A stretch of 38,224 nucleotides of DNA from Pseudomonadota bacterium (GCA_030523245.1 JAUNIW010000007.1:1-38224), one strand, 5' to 3'. Counted from the first letter of the stretch, positions 1-9,153 are shown. Notes: generated by a model not told the origin, from the sequence alone. Numbers and translations are program-made.

Positions 1-50
1 ATTTTTTTATTTTATTATATACTTTAGACAAAATAAGCACAGGATACAAA

Positions 51-1589
51 ATGAGACAAAAAGGAAGTAAATACGCCAGAAAGCATTTAATCCCGCAAAC
101 GAGTGTTGCTCCAAACACTGAACCGCAGCAACTGCTGAAAAACAAATTATCCGATGACAACCAGATTATCTGGGATATTTTGTGCGAACCAAACCAGTTT
201 GAAGCAAAGTTTTTGGCACTGACCTATCCTCAGCAGATATTAATGGTTGTGACTCTGCACGATATTACCAAAACGCAAAATAAAAAAAACTTATCCCCTG
301 CTGCCGTTGAATTTGTTGATTTGGCACAAAGCCATCTGAAAAAAATACACCGCCTGACGGATTCTTCCATTGCCCACGGCATTTATCAGCCTCTGGCCGA
401 TGATGAAAAAAGAATTATCCGTATGGATTTTTACGGTAAAATCAATAAACGTCTTGAACATCAGCTCAGCCCGCTTTACAAATTTTTCTCCCGTCTTGAA
501 AATCGCAAACAGGCAAAATTATCCGAATATAATCTGGATGATTCGCCCAGCTGGAGAGTTTTTCGGCAGTTCGAAAGTTTCCGTTCCATTACGCATAATG
601 TAAAGCATTTTTTGTATAAACGGCAAATCAATCCTGATGCGCTCAAAGTTATGACGGTCAGCGACTATTGCGATGTGATTTTTCAAACTTTTTCTTCCGG
701 ATCGGCAAATGATTCGGCTAAATTCATAAGTCCTGAAAAAAATATTCGGGCAAAACTAATTAAAAATTTTATGCGTTATTGCGGCAAAGACTTTGAAATC
801 CAGCTGATAAATAAAGGCATAGACCCTCGTTGTGCCGCTTCCTTATGTAATGCCATGCGCCGGTTCGGACATACCGATATCAATACGCTAAGCATTACCG
901 AAACACATTATACGCCGCGCATTCTAAAAGACCTGACGCTGGCGGAATATGATGTTACCAACATCAAAGCCGGAGACAGAATTCCTCCCGCCTTTATAAA
1001 CGAGCTTATTGACAAACATGAAGAAAGACTGATTTTAGCCCGTGATGATAAAGGAAACCTCTTAGATAAAAACCAGCTGCCGAAACTGGAAGTTCATCAT
1101 AAACATGCCGTTCGCTTTTCTGCCAATAATGATTATCTGGCACGTGCCAATTATCCGGATAACCTGTTGCTGGTAGAATCCATGATGCATGCTAAATATT
1201 TTCATCTGTTTGACCAGTCTTATAAACAAGATCAGATGAATCAGTTTTATTCACGTCTGAATTCCAACAGCCCTTATATGGTTTCCATTATCGGTTTTAA
1301 TGAACGGGACACTATATATTTTGATTATACTCAAAGCCGTTCTTTCCAGCGGCAGACAACCGAAGACAAACATAATGTTGTCAACTACCTGCATGAAATG
1401 GAAGAACGTATGAAAAATGAAATTGACATTGCTGAAAAATATCATATTCCATACAGCTACAGCGCTGTACAAAACAACAGCCGGATTTTTAAAGATTTAT
1501 CCGAAAGAACCAACGAAGATTCCGAAAGTATGAAAAAATTCTCAAAATGGCTCACAGCCCAGAAAAAAGCGGCAAAGGAAAATAAATAA
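51..1589 (+). CDS. HNH-nuclease-like protein, putative toxin/effector
   Basis: 512 residues, not recognised over most of its length. The C-terminal third carries an HNH-like arrangement: His349-His350-x-His352 in LEVHHKHAV, Asn371 in NYPDNLLLV, then His380 and His385 in MMHAKYFH. This is the H...N...H spacing of the beta-beta-alpha-metal nuclease fold. The first ~330 residues are charged and mostly helical-looking; no signal peptide, membrane segment or secretion-delivery domain is visible. An AGGATA ribosome site precedes ATG51. The stop overlaps the next start by one base (TAATG), so the two proteins are probably made together. Because that neighbour looks like a SUKH-family immunity protein, a nuclease toxin guarded by its neighbour is the natural inference. 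A defence or house-keeping HNH enzyme is the alternative. Confidence 0.6.
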   Translation: MRQKGSKYARKHLIPQTSVAPNTEPQQLLKNKLSDDNQIIWDILCEPNQFEAKFLALTYPQQILMVVTLHDITKTQNKKNLSPAAVEFVDLAQSHLKKIHRLTDSSIAHGIYQPLADDEKRIIRMDFYGKINKRLEHQLSPLYKFFSRLENRKQAKLSEYNLDDSPSWRVFRQFESFRSITHNVKHFLYKRQINPDALKVMTVSDYCDVIFQTFSSGSANDSAKFISPEKNIRAKLIKNFMRYCGKDFEIQLINKGIDPRCAASLCNAMRRFGHTDINTLSITETHYTPRILKDLTLAEYDVTNIKAGDRIPPAFINELIDKHEERLILARDDKGNLLDKNQLPKLEVHHKHAVRFSANNDYLARANYPDNLLLVESMMHAKYFHLFDQSYKQDQMNQFYSRLNSNSPYMVSIIGFNERDTIYFDYTQSRSFQRQTTEDKHNVVNYLHEMEERMKNEIDIAEKYHIPYSYSAVQNNSRIFKDLSERTNEDSESMKKFSKWLTAQKKAAKENK

Positions 1590-1990
1590 TGTCTGATTTT
1601 ACGGAAGAACTGAAATATCATCACTTTTCCAAAGGCGAAAAACTAGAGGCCGAAGCCTTGATTATTGCACAGAAAATTCTGGTAAATTCCGGACTGGATT
1701 TTATTCCGCAAACCTATATTGACTTTCTGAAACACTATAACGGCCTTAAAAAAGACGGCGCTTACCTGTTTGGCGCAACGGTGGATGACGAGCTGGACAT
1801 TGTGGATAAAAACGAACAAATGCCCAAACCGGCCGGTACCTTATTGCTTGGCTGCAATGAATTTGACCTGCTGGTCTTTGACTATCAAAATAACCAATAC
1901 CAAATTGTTGACAGAGAAGATTTAAAAGTGTTAGACAGTTATCCGGAAAAACAACTTGAATATGCTCTGGCTCAAATTTTAAATGTCTGA
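1589..1990 (+). CDS. SUKH/SMI1-KNR4 family protein, putative immunity protein
   Basis: 133 residues, cytoplasmic. The core IPQTYIDFLKHYNGL, followed by GAYLFGA and a later LLVFDYQNNQYQIVDRED segment, resembles SMI1/KNR4 (SUKH, YrhA-like) proteins: a conserved proline, an aromatic residue, F-L-x-x-Y-N-G, then a Gly-rich strand. Proteins of this superfamily are common immunity partners of nuclease toxins. The start codon overlaps the stop of the HNH-like gene (TAATG), which indicates translational coupling. The toxin-antidote role is inferred from this pairing, not proven. The family also has uncharacterised stand-alone members. Confidence 0.65.
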   Translation: MSDFTEELKYHHFSKGEKLEAEALIIAQKILVNSGLDFIPQTYIDFLKHYNGLKKDGAYLFGATVDDELDIVDKNEQMPKPAGTLLLGCNEFDLLVFDYQNNQYQIVDREDLKVLDSYPEKQLEYALAQILNV

Positions 1991-1996
1991 AACAAA

Positions 1997-2941
1997 ATGA
2001 ATAATATTTATCAAAATTCGGCTGAAAATATCACAAAAGCCGCGCAAATCATCCGACAGGGCGGCCTGGTCGCTTTCCCGACGGAAACAGTATACGGCCT
2101 CGGCGCCAATGTTTATGACAGCAAAGCAGTTGCCAATATCTTTGCGGCAAAACAGCGACCGCATTTTGATCCGCTGATTTCTCATGTTGCCGAAATTGAT
2201 TTTTTGAAAGAATATGCCGCAACCGATGAACGAGTTTTTGCTCTGGCCAAACATTTCTGGCCGGGACCGTTGACCTTTGTTCTACGCCGCATTGAGGAAA
2301 ATCCAAGCATTGATTTGGCTTGTTCCGGTTTGCGTACGCTGACGGTACGGATGCCGCGCCACCCGATTGCTCTGGCCCTGATTAAAGCCAGCGGTGTGCC
2401 TATTGTTGCCCCGTCTGCCAATAAATACCAGTCTATCAGTCCGACAACGGCACAACATGTTGCCGACGGACTGGGAGATAAAGTCGATATGATTTTAGAC
2501 GGCGGTGCCTGCAGCGTGGGTGTTGAATCAACCATTATCGACCTGACCACAGACAAAGTTGTTTTGCTGCGAGCCGGCGGAACGGCTAAAGAAGATATTG
2601 AAGAATTTTTAGGCGAAAAGATTTTGATTTCTACGGGAAATCCGGATATGCCGACAGCTCCCGGACAACTGCTGCGGCATTATGCCCCTAAACATACGCT
2701 GCGAATCAATGCAGAAAAGCCGGAACTTGATGAGTTTTATATCGGTTTCGGCAAACTGGACGGTCATTTGAACCTCAGCCCGAGCGGCAGCCTGACCGAA
2801 GCGGCAGAAAATTTGTTTGCCTTTATGCGACTGGCCGATGCTCAGGATAAATTTACGAAAATTGCAATGGCTCCTATACCGCAAAACGGACTCGGACTGG
2901 CTATTAACGACCGTATCCGGCGGGCATCTTATAAGTCATAA
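1997..2941 (+). CDS. sua5: L-threonylcarbamoyladenylate synthase (Sua5 type)
   Basis: 314 residues. Makes threonylcarbamoyl-AMP from threonine, bicarbonate and ATP, the first step of the universal t6A37 modification of ANN-decoding tRNAs. The N-terminal YrdC domain is clear: GGLVAFPTETVYGLG near residue 17, KQRP, then SANKYQSISPTTAQHV and the STIIDLT strand. The length, and a C-terminal tail from about residue 215 with PGQLLRHYAPKH as linker, identify the long Sua5 form rather than the short TsaC form. It starts 6 nt after the SUKH gene and may be read from the same transcript. A strong hairpin terminator follows. Confidence 0.95.
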   Translation: MNNIYQNSAENITKAAQIIRQGGLVAFPTETVYGLGANVYDSKAVANIFAAKQRPHFDPLISHVAEIDFLKEYAATDERVFALAKHFWPGPLTFVLRRIEENPSIDLACSGLRTLTVRMPRHPIALALIKASGVPIVAPSANKYQSISPTTAQHVADGLGDKVDMILDGGACSVGVESTIIDLTTDKVVLLRAGGTAKEDIEEFLGEKILISTGNPDMPTAPGQLLRHYAPKHTLRINAEKPELDEFYIGFGKLDGHLNLSPSGSLTEAAENLFAFMRLADAQDKFTKIAMAPIPQNGLGLAINDRIRRASYKS

Positions 2942-2960
2942 CTTCCTGTCAATGAAATAA

Positions 2961-3000
2961 AAATAAAGCCCTGCCGTAACATCGGCAAGGCTTTATTTTT
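2961..3000. terminator. Bidirectional intrinsic terminator
   Basis: Long inverted repeat: AAATAAAGCC-C-TGCCG pairs with CGGCA-A-GGCTTTATTT around a 6-nt TAACAT loop, flanked by A and T runs on both sides. It ends sua5 on the + strand and the proS-distal membrane gene on the - strand. Confidence 0.9.
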
Positions 3001-3014
3001 GGTCTTAAATATAA

Positions 3015-3350
3015 CTATATCATATAACGAACCAGCTGTACCAGATAAGCATATACGGCAAAAGCGGCAATCTTATACAAAACAGCCACGCTCATTAAAG
3101 AACCGCCGACAATGAAAAACTGTATCAGTAAGGCGGCCAAAACGGCACATCCTAAGACCAACAGCCAATAATATTTTTGTTTCAGAAGCAGTAAAGATAC
3201 AATCAGCGCCGAAACCGTCAGATAAATTCCTTTCATGGCAGCAAATGTTTCTGCAACCGGTCCCGTAACTGCTCCAAAGCCTAAAACAAATGAGGCCATA
3301 ATGACGACCAAAGCCGCAATAAAAATTATAAAACAAGTTCTTTTTGACAT
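3015..3350 (-). CDS. Small four-helix membrane protein, unknown
   Basis: 111 residues with about four hydrophobic segments (residues ~7-27, ~40-58, ~62-82, ~86-107) and almost no loops. Not recognised. A GGAAAGGA ribosome site lies upstream of the ATG. It starts 19 nt after the proS stop, so it is the last gene of the rpmI-to-proS block and is followed by the bidirectional terminator at 2961-3000. Nothing in the sequence indicates a function. Confidence 0.75.
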   Translation of the reverse strand: MSKRTCFIIFIAALVVIMASFVLGFGAVTGPVAETFAAMKGIYLTVSALIVSLLLLKQKYYWLLVLGCAVLAALLIQFFIVGGSLMSVAVLYKIAAFAVYAYLVQLVRYMI

Positions 3351-3369
3351 TTATTTATCCTTTCCGAAT

Positions 3370-4887
3370 TTAATAACTGCGTGCATAAATGACGTCCATT
3401 GTCGCATCTTTTCCGGTCAGCAGACACTTGCCGGTTGTTCCGCTCTGGTCAAACGGGATGCAGCGAATGGTTATTTTCATTGATTTCAGAATTTCTTCCG
3501 TGGCCGGATCCGCACACCATTTTCCCCGAACAAATGCAACTTTTCCCTGCCGGTCATCTTCTATCCATTCGTTTGAGTTTGCAAAATAAGCGGCAAATTC
3601 TTCCGGCGTTTTGATATCGGTACGGATATTATCGTCCAAACGTTTTTTAGCCCGTGTAAACATTTCCTGCTGCAAAGCTTCCAGACGTTCGCCCGCTGCC
3701 GCAACAAATTCTTCGGTTTTCAGTATTTTTTTACCTTCCGAACGACCGAAGAAAATACGTTCCTTGACCATTAAACCGTCATTTTCGATATCCCGCAAAC
3801 CGATTTCACAAACCATCGGCGCACCTTTTCTGATCCACTCCCAGACTTTATCCACGCTGGATTTGTCACGTGCATCAACTTTTGTTCTGATTTTTTCGCC
3901 GAAAGCCGTTTTATTTTTCAGATGAGCCTGAATTTTTTCAATATAAGCCATAATTTTATCTGCATCATCATTCTTTTTAATCAGCGGAATAAAGACGATT
4001 TGATAAGGAGCAATTCTCGGCGGTACAACCATTCCTTCATCATCGGCATGCGACATAATCACACCGCCGATTAAACGGGTGGAAACACCCCAAGATGTCG
4101 TGTAAGCATATTCAGGCTTATTTTCGGTATTGATAAATTTAATATCAGCCGACTTTGCAAAGTTCTGTCCTAAAAAGTGTGATGTTCCGGCTTGCAGAGC
4201 TTTACCGTCCTGCATCATCGCTTCAATACAATAAGTATCTACCGCTCCCGGAAATTTTTCGTGTTCCGGTTTGCGTCCGGTAATTACCGGCATTGCCAAA
4301 ACAGATTCGGAAACATCTTTATAAACGGCCAGCATTTTCTTTGTTTCCTCTTCGGCTTCTGTCGCCGTAGCATGAACGGTATGACCTTCCTGCCACAAAA
4401 ATTCGCGTGTACGCAAAAATAATCGCGGCCGCATTTCCCAACGGACAACATTGGCCCACTGATTTAACAAAATCGGTAAATCACGATAAGAGTGAACCCA
4501 TTTGGCAAAAGAATCGGCAATAATCGTTTCGCTGGTCGGACGAACAATCAGCGGTTCATCCAACGGCGAAGCTAATTTCAGTTTTCCGTCTTCATTTACG
4601 AGACGCGAATGTGTAACAATTGCCATTTCCTTGGCAAAACCTTCCACATGGTCCGCTTCTTTTTGGAAAAAAGACAACGGAATGAACATCGGGAAATAAT
4701 AATTTTCGGCGCCGCTTTCTTTAATCATATCATCTAAAACGCGCTGAATACGTTCCCATAAACCGTATCCCCATGATTTCATAACCATACATCCCGGAGA
4801 AACGGAATTTTCCGCCATATCAGCTTCGGAAACTACATTTTGATACCATTCCGGATAATTTTGTTTACGGGTACTTTTTAAGGCCAT
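3370..4887 (-). CDS. proS: Prolyl-tRNA synthetase, archaeal/eukaryotic type (ProS type 3)
   Basis: 505 residues. Charges tRNA-Pro with proline. The class II core is visible: motif 1 region with FPMFIP, RPTSET, motif 2 RTREFLWQEGHT and motif 3 region GVSTRLIGGVIMSHADD. Three signs place it in the archaeal/eukaryotic class and not the usual bacterial class: the short N-terminus leading straight to YPEWY, no large editing insertion between motifs 2 and 3, and a C-terminal extension ending in the hallmark tyrosine (YARSY). AGGAG precedes the ATG. It lies 10 nt after pheT. The type is sporadic in bacteria, so horizontal acquisition is likely. Confidence 0.95.
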   Translation of the reverse strand: MALKSTRKQNYPEWYQNVVSEADMAENSVSPGCMVMKSWGYGLWERIQRVLDDMIKESGAENYYFPMFIPLSFFQKEADHVEGFAKEMAIVTHSRLVNEDGKLKLASPLDEPLIVRPTSETIIADSFAKWVHSYRDLPILLNQWANVVRWEMRPRLFLRTREFLWQEGHTVHATATEAEEETKKMLAVYKDVSESVLAMPVITGRKPEHEKFPGAVDTYCIEAMMQDGKALQAGTSHFLGQNFAKSADIKFINTENKPEYAYTTSWGVSTRLIGGVIMSHADDEGMVVPPRIAPYQIVFIPLIKKNDDADKIMAYIEKIQAHLKNKTAFGEKIRTKVDARDKSSVDKVWEWIRKGAPMVCEIGLRDIENDGLMVKERIFFGRSEGKKILKTEEFVAAAGERLEALQQEMFTRAKKRLDDNIRTDIKTPEEFAAYFANSNEWIEDDRQGKVAFVRGKWCADPATEEILKSMKITIRCIPFDQSGTTGKCLLTGKDATMDVIYARSY

Positions 4888-4897
4888 TTCTTTTCTC

Positions 4898-7282
4898 CTA
4901 TCTTAATTCACCGCCGGTCTTTTTATTGACTTCGACAATGACTTTATTCATCAAATTTTCAATATCTTTATCGGTAAATGTCTGCTCCTGCGGCTGGAAC
5001 GTCAAACCAATCGCCACCGATTTTTTGCCTGATGCAACATTCTCGCCTTCATAAACATCGAAAATCCGCACATCCGTAATATGGATACGGTCGGCGTTTC
5101 TGGCAGCCGCCATAATACCGGCAGCACTGACGGATTTATCCACGACAAAGGCCAAATCCTTATCCACCGGCTGAAAAGCTGATAATTCCAGTTTTTTGCG
5201 TGCTTTTCCCTGTGTGCGGCGCGGCAGCGGAATATTATCCAGATTGACCTCAAAAGCCACAACACGGGTTTTAATATCCAAAGCCTTCAAAACTGCCGGA
5301 TGTATTTCTCCGAAATAAGCCAGAACATTTTTGCCCAGACGCAATGTTCCCGAACGCCCCGGATGATAATATGACGGCGCGTCCAGCGTAATCTGCTGAT
5401 TTTCAACCGGCCCTTTGGCGGCAGCAATAACAGCCAGTGCATCGGCTTTAGCATCAAAAACATCATAATCACGCGCACTGTGCTGCCAGTCTTTTTTAGC
5501 TGTCTGACCGGCACGCACCCCGCTGGCAGCCATATTCTGCTCCTGCGGATGACGTCCGGAAAATTCCGGTCCGACTTCAAACAGCGCTACATTGGCATAA
5601 CCGCGCGCCACATTATTTTTTACGGCCGTCAGCAAATTCGGCAGAAGCGACGGACGCATTTCGTTGAGTTCTTTGGCAATCGGATTTTCCAAAATAATCG
5701 CTTCATGACCTTTACGGAAATACTGAGCCAAATCGCTATCGGCAAAACTCCAGGTAACTGTTTCATACATACCGCGCGCCGCCAGCTCGTGCTTGACAAT
5801 CATAGCATTATGCTGCATCGGCGTCAGGGTTTCTTTTGGAAATTTGTTATGCGGCAAAGATACTGCCGGAATTTCATCTAGTCCTATCATCCGCACAACT
5901 TCTTCCACCAAATCGTGTTCACCTTCAATATCACCGCGCCAGCTTGGCGAAATCGTTTTAATCCGTCCGTTTTCCAAAGAAGTTTCAAAACCGAGTTTGT
6001 TCAGAATTTCCATGGATTTTTCGGCACTGACCGGCATTCCGATCAGATTTTCGACACGTTCCGGACGCAGCCAGACAACCGGTGCCTGATAATTTTCCGT
6101 GCCGACAATGGTCAACTCGGAAGCCTCTCCGCCGCAAATACTCAAAATCAAAGCCGTTGCATAATCCGAGCCGCTGATGTTGGATTTAGGGTCAACCCAG
6201 CGTTCATAACGATAACGGGAATCGGAATCTATCTGCAAATGGCGGCCGGTGCAGGCAATACATTCCGGTTTGAACAACGCACATTCCAACAAAACATTTG
6301 TCGTATCAGCCGAGCATCCTTTGGCCAAACCGCCCATGATACCGCCCAGACACTGTACGCCTTCGGCATCACATATTCCCAAGGCTTTGTTATTCAACAC
6401 ATATTCTTTTTCGTTCAACGCCGTAAATTTTTCGCCGTTTTCAGCCATCCGAATAACCAACCCGCCTTTTAATTTATCTGCATCAAAAACATGAAGCGGA
6501 CGCGCTAAATCATAGTTAATGTAGTTTGTAACATCGACCAACGGCGAAATAGAATGTAATCCGATGGCATTCAGACGGTCTTTCATCCATTTCGGCGTTT
6601 CCGCTTTGTTATTGACATTACGGATATAGCGCGCTGTATAAGTCGGACATTCTTCCGGACATTCCACCGTTATTTTTACCGGATTAGCAAAGACAGCCGG
6701 CGTCTTGGCAATATTCAACGGTTTTAAGCTGCCCAGTCCGGCCGCGGCCAAATCACGGGCAATACCGCGTACACCCAGACATTCGGCACGATTTGGCGTG
6801 ATGGAAACTTCAATCACCGGATCAATATCCAAAACCTGTGCTGCCGGCACGCCGATTTTTGTATCGGCCGGCAATTCGATAATCTCACTATGATCAGTTC
6901 CCAAACCGATTTCATCAACGGCACACATCATACCGCAGCTTTCTACCCCGCGGATGACGGCTTTCTTTAAGCGCTCATTAAACAAAGGAATCAACGTTCC
7001 TTCCGGTGCAAAAATACCAATCAGCCCTGCGCGGACATTCGGTGCGCCGCAGACAACCTGATATTTATGCGTTCCGTCGTTAACACACAATACATGCAAA
7101 TGGTCGGCATCCGGATGATTCTCGACTGTTTCAAGCCGTGCCGTCACAAAGCCGCTCAGGCCGACGGCCGGATTATAAACTTCTTCGACTTCCAAACCAA
7201 TTCTGGTCAGCGTTTCGCTGATTTCATCTATTGTTGCATTCGTATCCAAATGCTCTTTGAGCCAAGATAAAGTAAATTTCAT
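4898..7282 (-). CDS. pheT: Phenylalanyl-tRNA synthetase beta subunit
   Basis: 794 residues, normal length for PheT. Forms the (alpha-beta)2 enzyme that attaches Phe to tRNA-Phe and edits Tyr-tRNA-Phe. Domains in order: N-terminal EMAP-II-like tRNA-binding OB fold (residues ~40-150), B3/B4 editing domain (~210-370), B5 (~400-475), the catalytic-like core, and the C-terminal ferredoxin-like anticodon-binding domain (~700-794). The ATG overlaps the pheS stop by four bases (ATGA), which keeps the two subunits translationally coupled. Confidence 0.97.
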   Translation of the reverse strand: MKFTLSWLKEHLDTNATIDEISETLTRIGLEVEEVYNPAVGLSGFVTARLETVENHPDADHLHVLCVNDGTHKYQVVCGAPNVRAGLIGIFAPEGTLIPLFNERLKKAVIRGVESCGMMCAVDEIGLGTDHSEIIELPADTKIGVPAAQVLDIDPVIEVSITPNRAECLGVRGIARDLAAAGLGSLKPLNIAKTPAVFANPVKITVECPEECPTYTARYIRNVNNKAETPKWMKDRLNAIGLHSISPLVDVTNYINYDLARPLHVFDADKLKGGLVIRMAENGEKFTALNEKEYVLNNKALGICDAEGVQCLGGIMGGLAKGCSADTTNVLLECALFKPECIACTGRHLQIDSDSRYRYERWVDPKSNISGSDYATALILSICGGEASELTIVGTENYQAPVVWLRPERVENLIGMPVSAEKSMEILNKLGFETSLENGRIKTISPSWRGDIEGEHDLVEEVVRMIGLDEIPAVSLPHNKFPKETLTPMQHNAMIVKHELAARGMYETVTWSFADSDLAQYFRKGHEAIILENPIAKELNEMRPSLLPNLLTAVKNNVARGYANVALFEVGPEFSGRHPQEQNMAASGVRAGQTAKKDWQHSARDYDVFDAKADALAVIAAAKGPVENQQITLDAPSYYHPGRSGTLRLGKNVLAYFGEIHPAVLKALDIKTRVVAFEVNLDNIPLPRRTQGKARKKLELSAFQPVDKDLAFVVDKSVSAAGIMAAARNADRIHITDVRIFDVYEGENVASGKKSVAIGLTFQPQEQTFTDKDIENLMNKVIVEVNKKTGGELR

Positions 7283-8388
7283 CGTGCCAATCCTCCGTTG
7301 TTGCTTAAACCGCCTGTCATAGAAGAAAAGTCAAGCGGGGTAAAACCATAGTGTTTGAGCCACCGGACGTCGGACTCAAAAAAGGTACGCAAATCCGGAA
7401 TGCCGTATTTCAGCATAGCCAGACGGTCTATCCCCATGCCAAAAGCAAATCCCTGATACTCATTCGGGTCTATACCGCCGGCTTTCAAAACATTCGGATG
7501 TACCATACCGCAGCCTAAAACCTCCAGCCAGTCCGTACCGGCGCCGATTTTCAGTTCGGTTTTGGTTTTAAGGCAGCCGATATCCATCTCGGCAGACGGT
7601 TCGGTAAACGGGAAATATGACGGACGATAGCGCACCGGCAAATCATCAAGTTCAAAAAATGCCTTCATAAAATCATACAAGCAGCCTTTCAAATGAGCCA
7701 TGGTGATATTTTTATCAATCACCAGTCCCTCTACCTGATGAAACATCGGCGTATGCGTGGCGTCGTAATCCGAACGATACGTGCGCCCCGGTGCAATAAT
7801 ACGAATTGGCGGCTGCTGTTTTTCCATCGTGCGAATCTGCATACCGGAAGTATGGGTACGGATAACATACGCCGTATCCATATCAAACGGTTCCTCAGGG
7901 TTGCTGCTGAGGTAAAAAGTATCCTGCATTTGGCGCGCCGGATGATTTGCCGGCATATTCAAGGCATTAAAGTTGTGAAACTGGTCTTCAATATCCGGTC
8001 CGTTTGCGACATCAAATCCCATTTCGCCGAAAATAGCGACGACTTCTTCATAAATTTTGGATACCGGATGAATACGCCCCTGTGTTTCGGGACGAACCGG
8101 CAGCGTTACGTCTATTGTTTCTCCGGCCAGTTTCTCATTGAGAGCTTTTTCTTCCAACACGGCTTTCTGAGCAGACAGCGCACTGTCAATTTGAGCTTTG
8201 ACCACATTCAAAGCCTTGCCCGCCGCAATTTTTTCTTCAAGCGGCAAAGCACCGAGTCCTTTCATTTGTTCGGTTAATTTTCCCTTTTTGCCCAAAACGG
8301 ACACGCGGATATCATCCAATTCTTTCAAATTTGATGCCGCTTGGATTTTTTGCAGGGTATCGTTTTTTAAATTTTCTAAATTTTCCAT
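7279..8388 (-). CDS. pheS: Phenylalanyl-tRNA synthetase alpha subunit
   Basis: 369 residues. Catalytic subunit of PheRS. It has the N-terminal coiled coil (residues ~1-85) that binds tRNA, then the class II core with HPVSKIYEEVV, FHQVEGLV, the FRPSYFPFTEPS-like motif (here YRPSYFPFTEPSAEMD) and the motif 3 region GFAFGMGIDRLAMLKYG. The tail after DVRWLKHYGF is about 20 residues longer than in E. coli. It overlaps pheT by 4 nt. An intrinsic terminator separates it from rplT (8415-8461). Confidence 0.97.
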   Translation of the reverse strand: MENLENLKNDTLQKIQAASNLKELDDIRVSVLGKKGKLTEQMKGLGALPLEEKIAAGKALNVVKAQIDSALSAQKAVLEEKALNEKLAGETIDVTLPVRPETQGRIHPVSKIYEEVVAIFGEMGFDVANGPDIEDQFHNFNALNMPANHPARQMQDTFYLSSNPEEPFDMDTAYVIRTHTSGMQIRTMEKQQPPIRIIAPGRTYRSDYDATHTPMFHQVEGLVIDKNITMAHLKGCLYDFMKAFFELDDLPVRYRPSYFPFTEPSAEMDIGCLKTKTELKIGAGTDWLEVLGCGMVHPNVLKAGGIDPNEYQGFAFGMGIDRLAMLKYGIPDLRTFFESDVRWLKHYGFTPLDFSSMTGGLSNNGGLAR

Positions 8389-8414
8389 TATTTTGCAACC
8401 TTAATTTTAAACAA

Positions 8415-8461
8415 TAAAAAAGAGTCCGCCTCGGGACTGCCCGTCAGCAAACTCTTTTTTT
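8415..8461 (-). terminator. Intrinsic terminator between rplT and pheS
   Basis: Read on the - strand: an AAAAAA-AGAGTTTGC arm pairs, using two G-U pairs, with GCGGACTCT followed by a T run; an inner CGGG/CCCG stem caps it. It lies 20 nt after rplT and 27 nt before pheS. Because it sits between co-oriented translation genes it may act as a partial terminator. There is no room for a Phe-rich leader peptide, so classical attenuation is unlikely. Confidence 0.85.
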
Positions 8462-8479
8462 ATTTTATGTATATCTATC

Positions 8480-8839
8480 TTATTTCTTAAGAGCCGCTTT
8501 GGCAGTATCTACCAGCTTAGCAAATGCTTGGGGCTCTTTCAAAGCGATATCAGCCAGAACTTTACGGTCCAGTTCAACACCGGCTTTAATCAGCCCGCTG
8601 ATAAATCGAGAATAAGTCATATCATGGATACGTGTTGCCGCATTGATACGTTGAATCCACAAAGAGCGGAAACTTCTTTTCTTTGCTTTTCTGTCGCGGT
8701 AAGCATACTGCAAACCTTTTTCAACTTTTTCAACAGCAACTCTGAATACATTTTTATTGCGACCTCTGTAACCTTTCGCCATATCCAAAATTTTTTTATG
8801 GCGGGCATGAGCGGTTAAACCTCTTTTAACACGAGACAT
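8480..8839 (-). CDS. rplT: 50S ribosomal protein L20
   Basis: 119 residues, full length. Binds 23S rRNA early in large-subunit assembly. Typical L20 sequence: MSRVKRG, then [32 protein letters not shown] and WIQRINAA. A strong AGGAGGA site precedes the ATG. It lies 11 nt after rpmI. Confidence 0.98.
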   Translation of the reverse strand: MSRVKRGLTAHARHKKILDMAKGYRGRNKNVFRVAVEKVEKGLQYAYRDRKAKKRSFRSLWIQRINAATRIHDMTYSRFISGLIKAGVELDRKVLADIALKEPQAFAKLVDTAKAALKK

Positions 8840-8850
8840 TTCTTATCCTC

Positions 8851-9045
8851 CTAAATAAACGGTAAAAACTTTTTAACAAACTTGTTGGCTGCTGCAATAA
8901 TAACAGAACCGCGAGCCTGTCTTTTCATTTTTTTCGGTTTGTTGAAGAGAAGGTGTCTCTTGAACGAATGGTTTCTTTTCAATTTACCGGTACCGGTTGC
9001 GCTGAAGCGCTTGGCAACGGCTTTTTTTGTTTTTAATTTAGGCAT
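8851..9045 (-). CDS. rpmI: 50S ribosomal protein L35
   Basis: 64 residues starting at MPKLKTKKAVAKRF, the canonical L35 N-terminus, preceded by AAAGGGA. The frame is open for 11 more codons upstream, but those residues do not belong to L35. infC, the usual upstream neighbour, is absent: the gene is first in its operon, with its own promoter at 9125-9153. The ~70-nt leader could hold an L20 autoregulatory site, which I cannot demonstrate. Confidence 0.96.
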   Translation of the reverse strand: MPKLKTKKAVAKRFSATGTGKLKRNHSFKRHLLFNKPKKMKRQARGSVIIAAANKFVKKFLPFI

Positions 9046-9124
9046 TTTATTCCCTTTCATTAAATTGGAATTAAACAAAAGCTGTCAGGCATGCCAATTC
9101 GCCCGAACAACTCAGACAAAAGTG

Positions 9125-9153
9125 TTTATAACGCAACTTATTTTTAAATTCAA
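9125..9153 (-). promoter_or_regulatory. Sigma-70-type promoter for rpmI-rplT
   Basis: On the - strand TTGAAT and TATAAA are separated by exactly 17 nt. The predicted start is near 9118, about 73 nt before the rpmI ATG. The leader contains a GGCATGCC self-complementary element. Confidence 0.6.

Noticed and set aside
5915-6472. 185-codon open frame antisense to pheT
   Set aside because: It lies entirely inside a well-conserved gene, has no ribosome site, and its composition is that of a complement frame.
8461-8479. A pheM-like leader peptide regulating pheST by attenuation
   Set aside because: There are only about 20 nt between the rplT stop and the terminator, too little for a leader with Phe codons.
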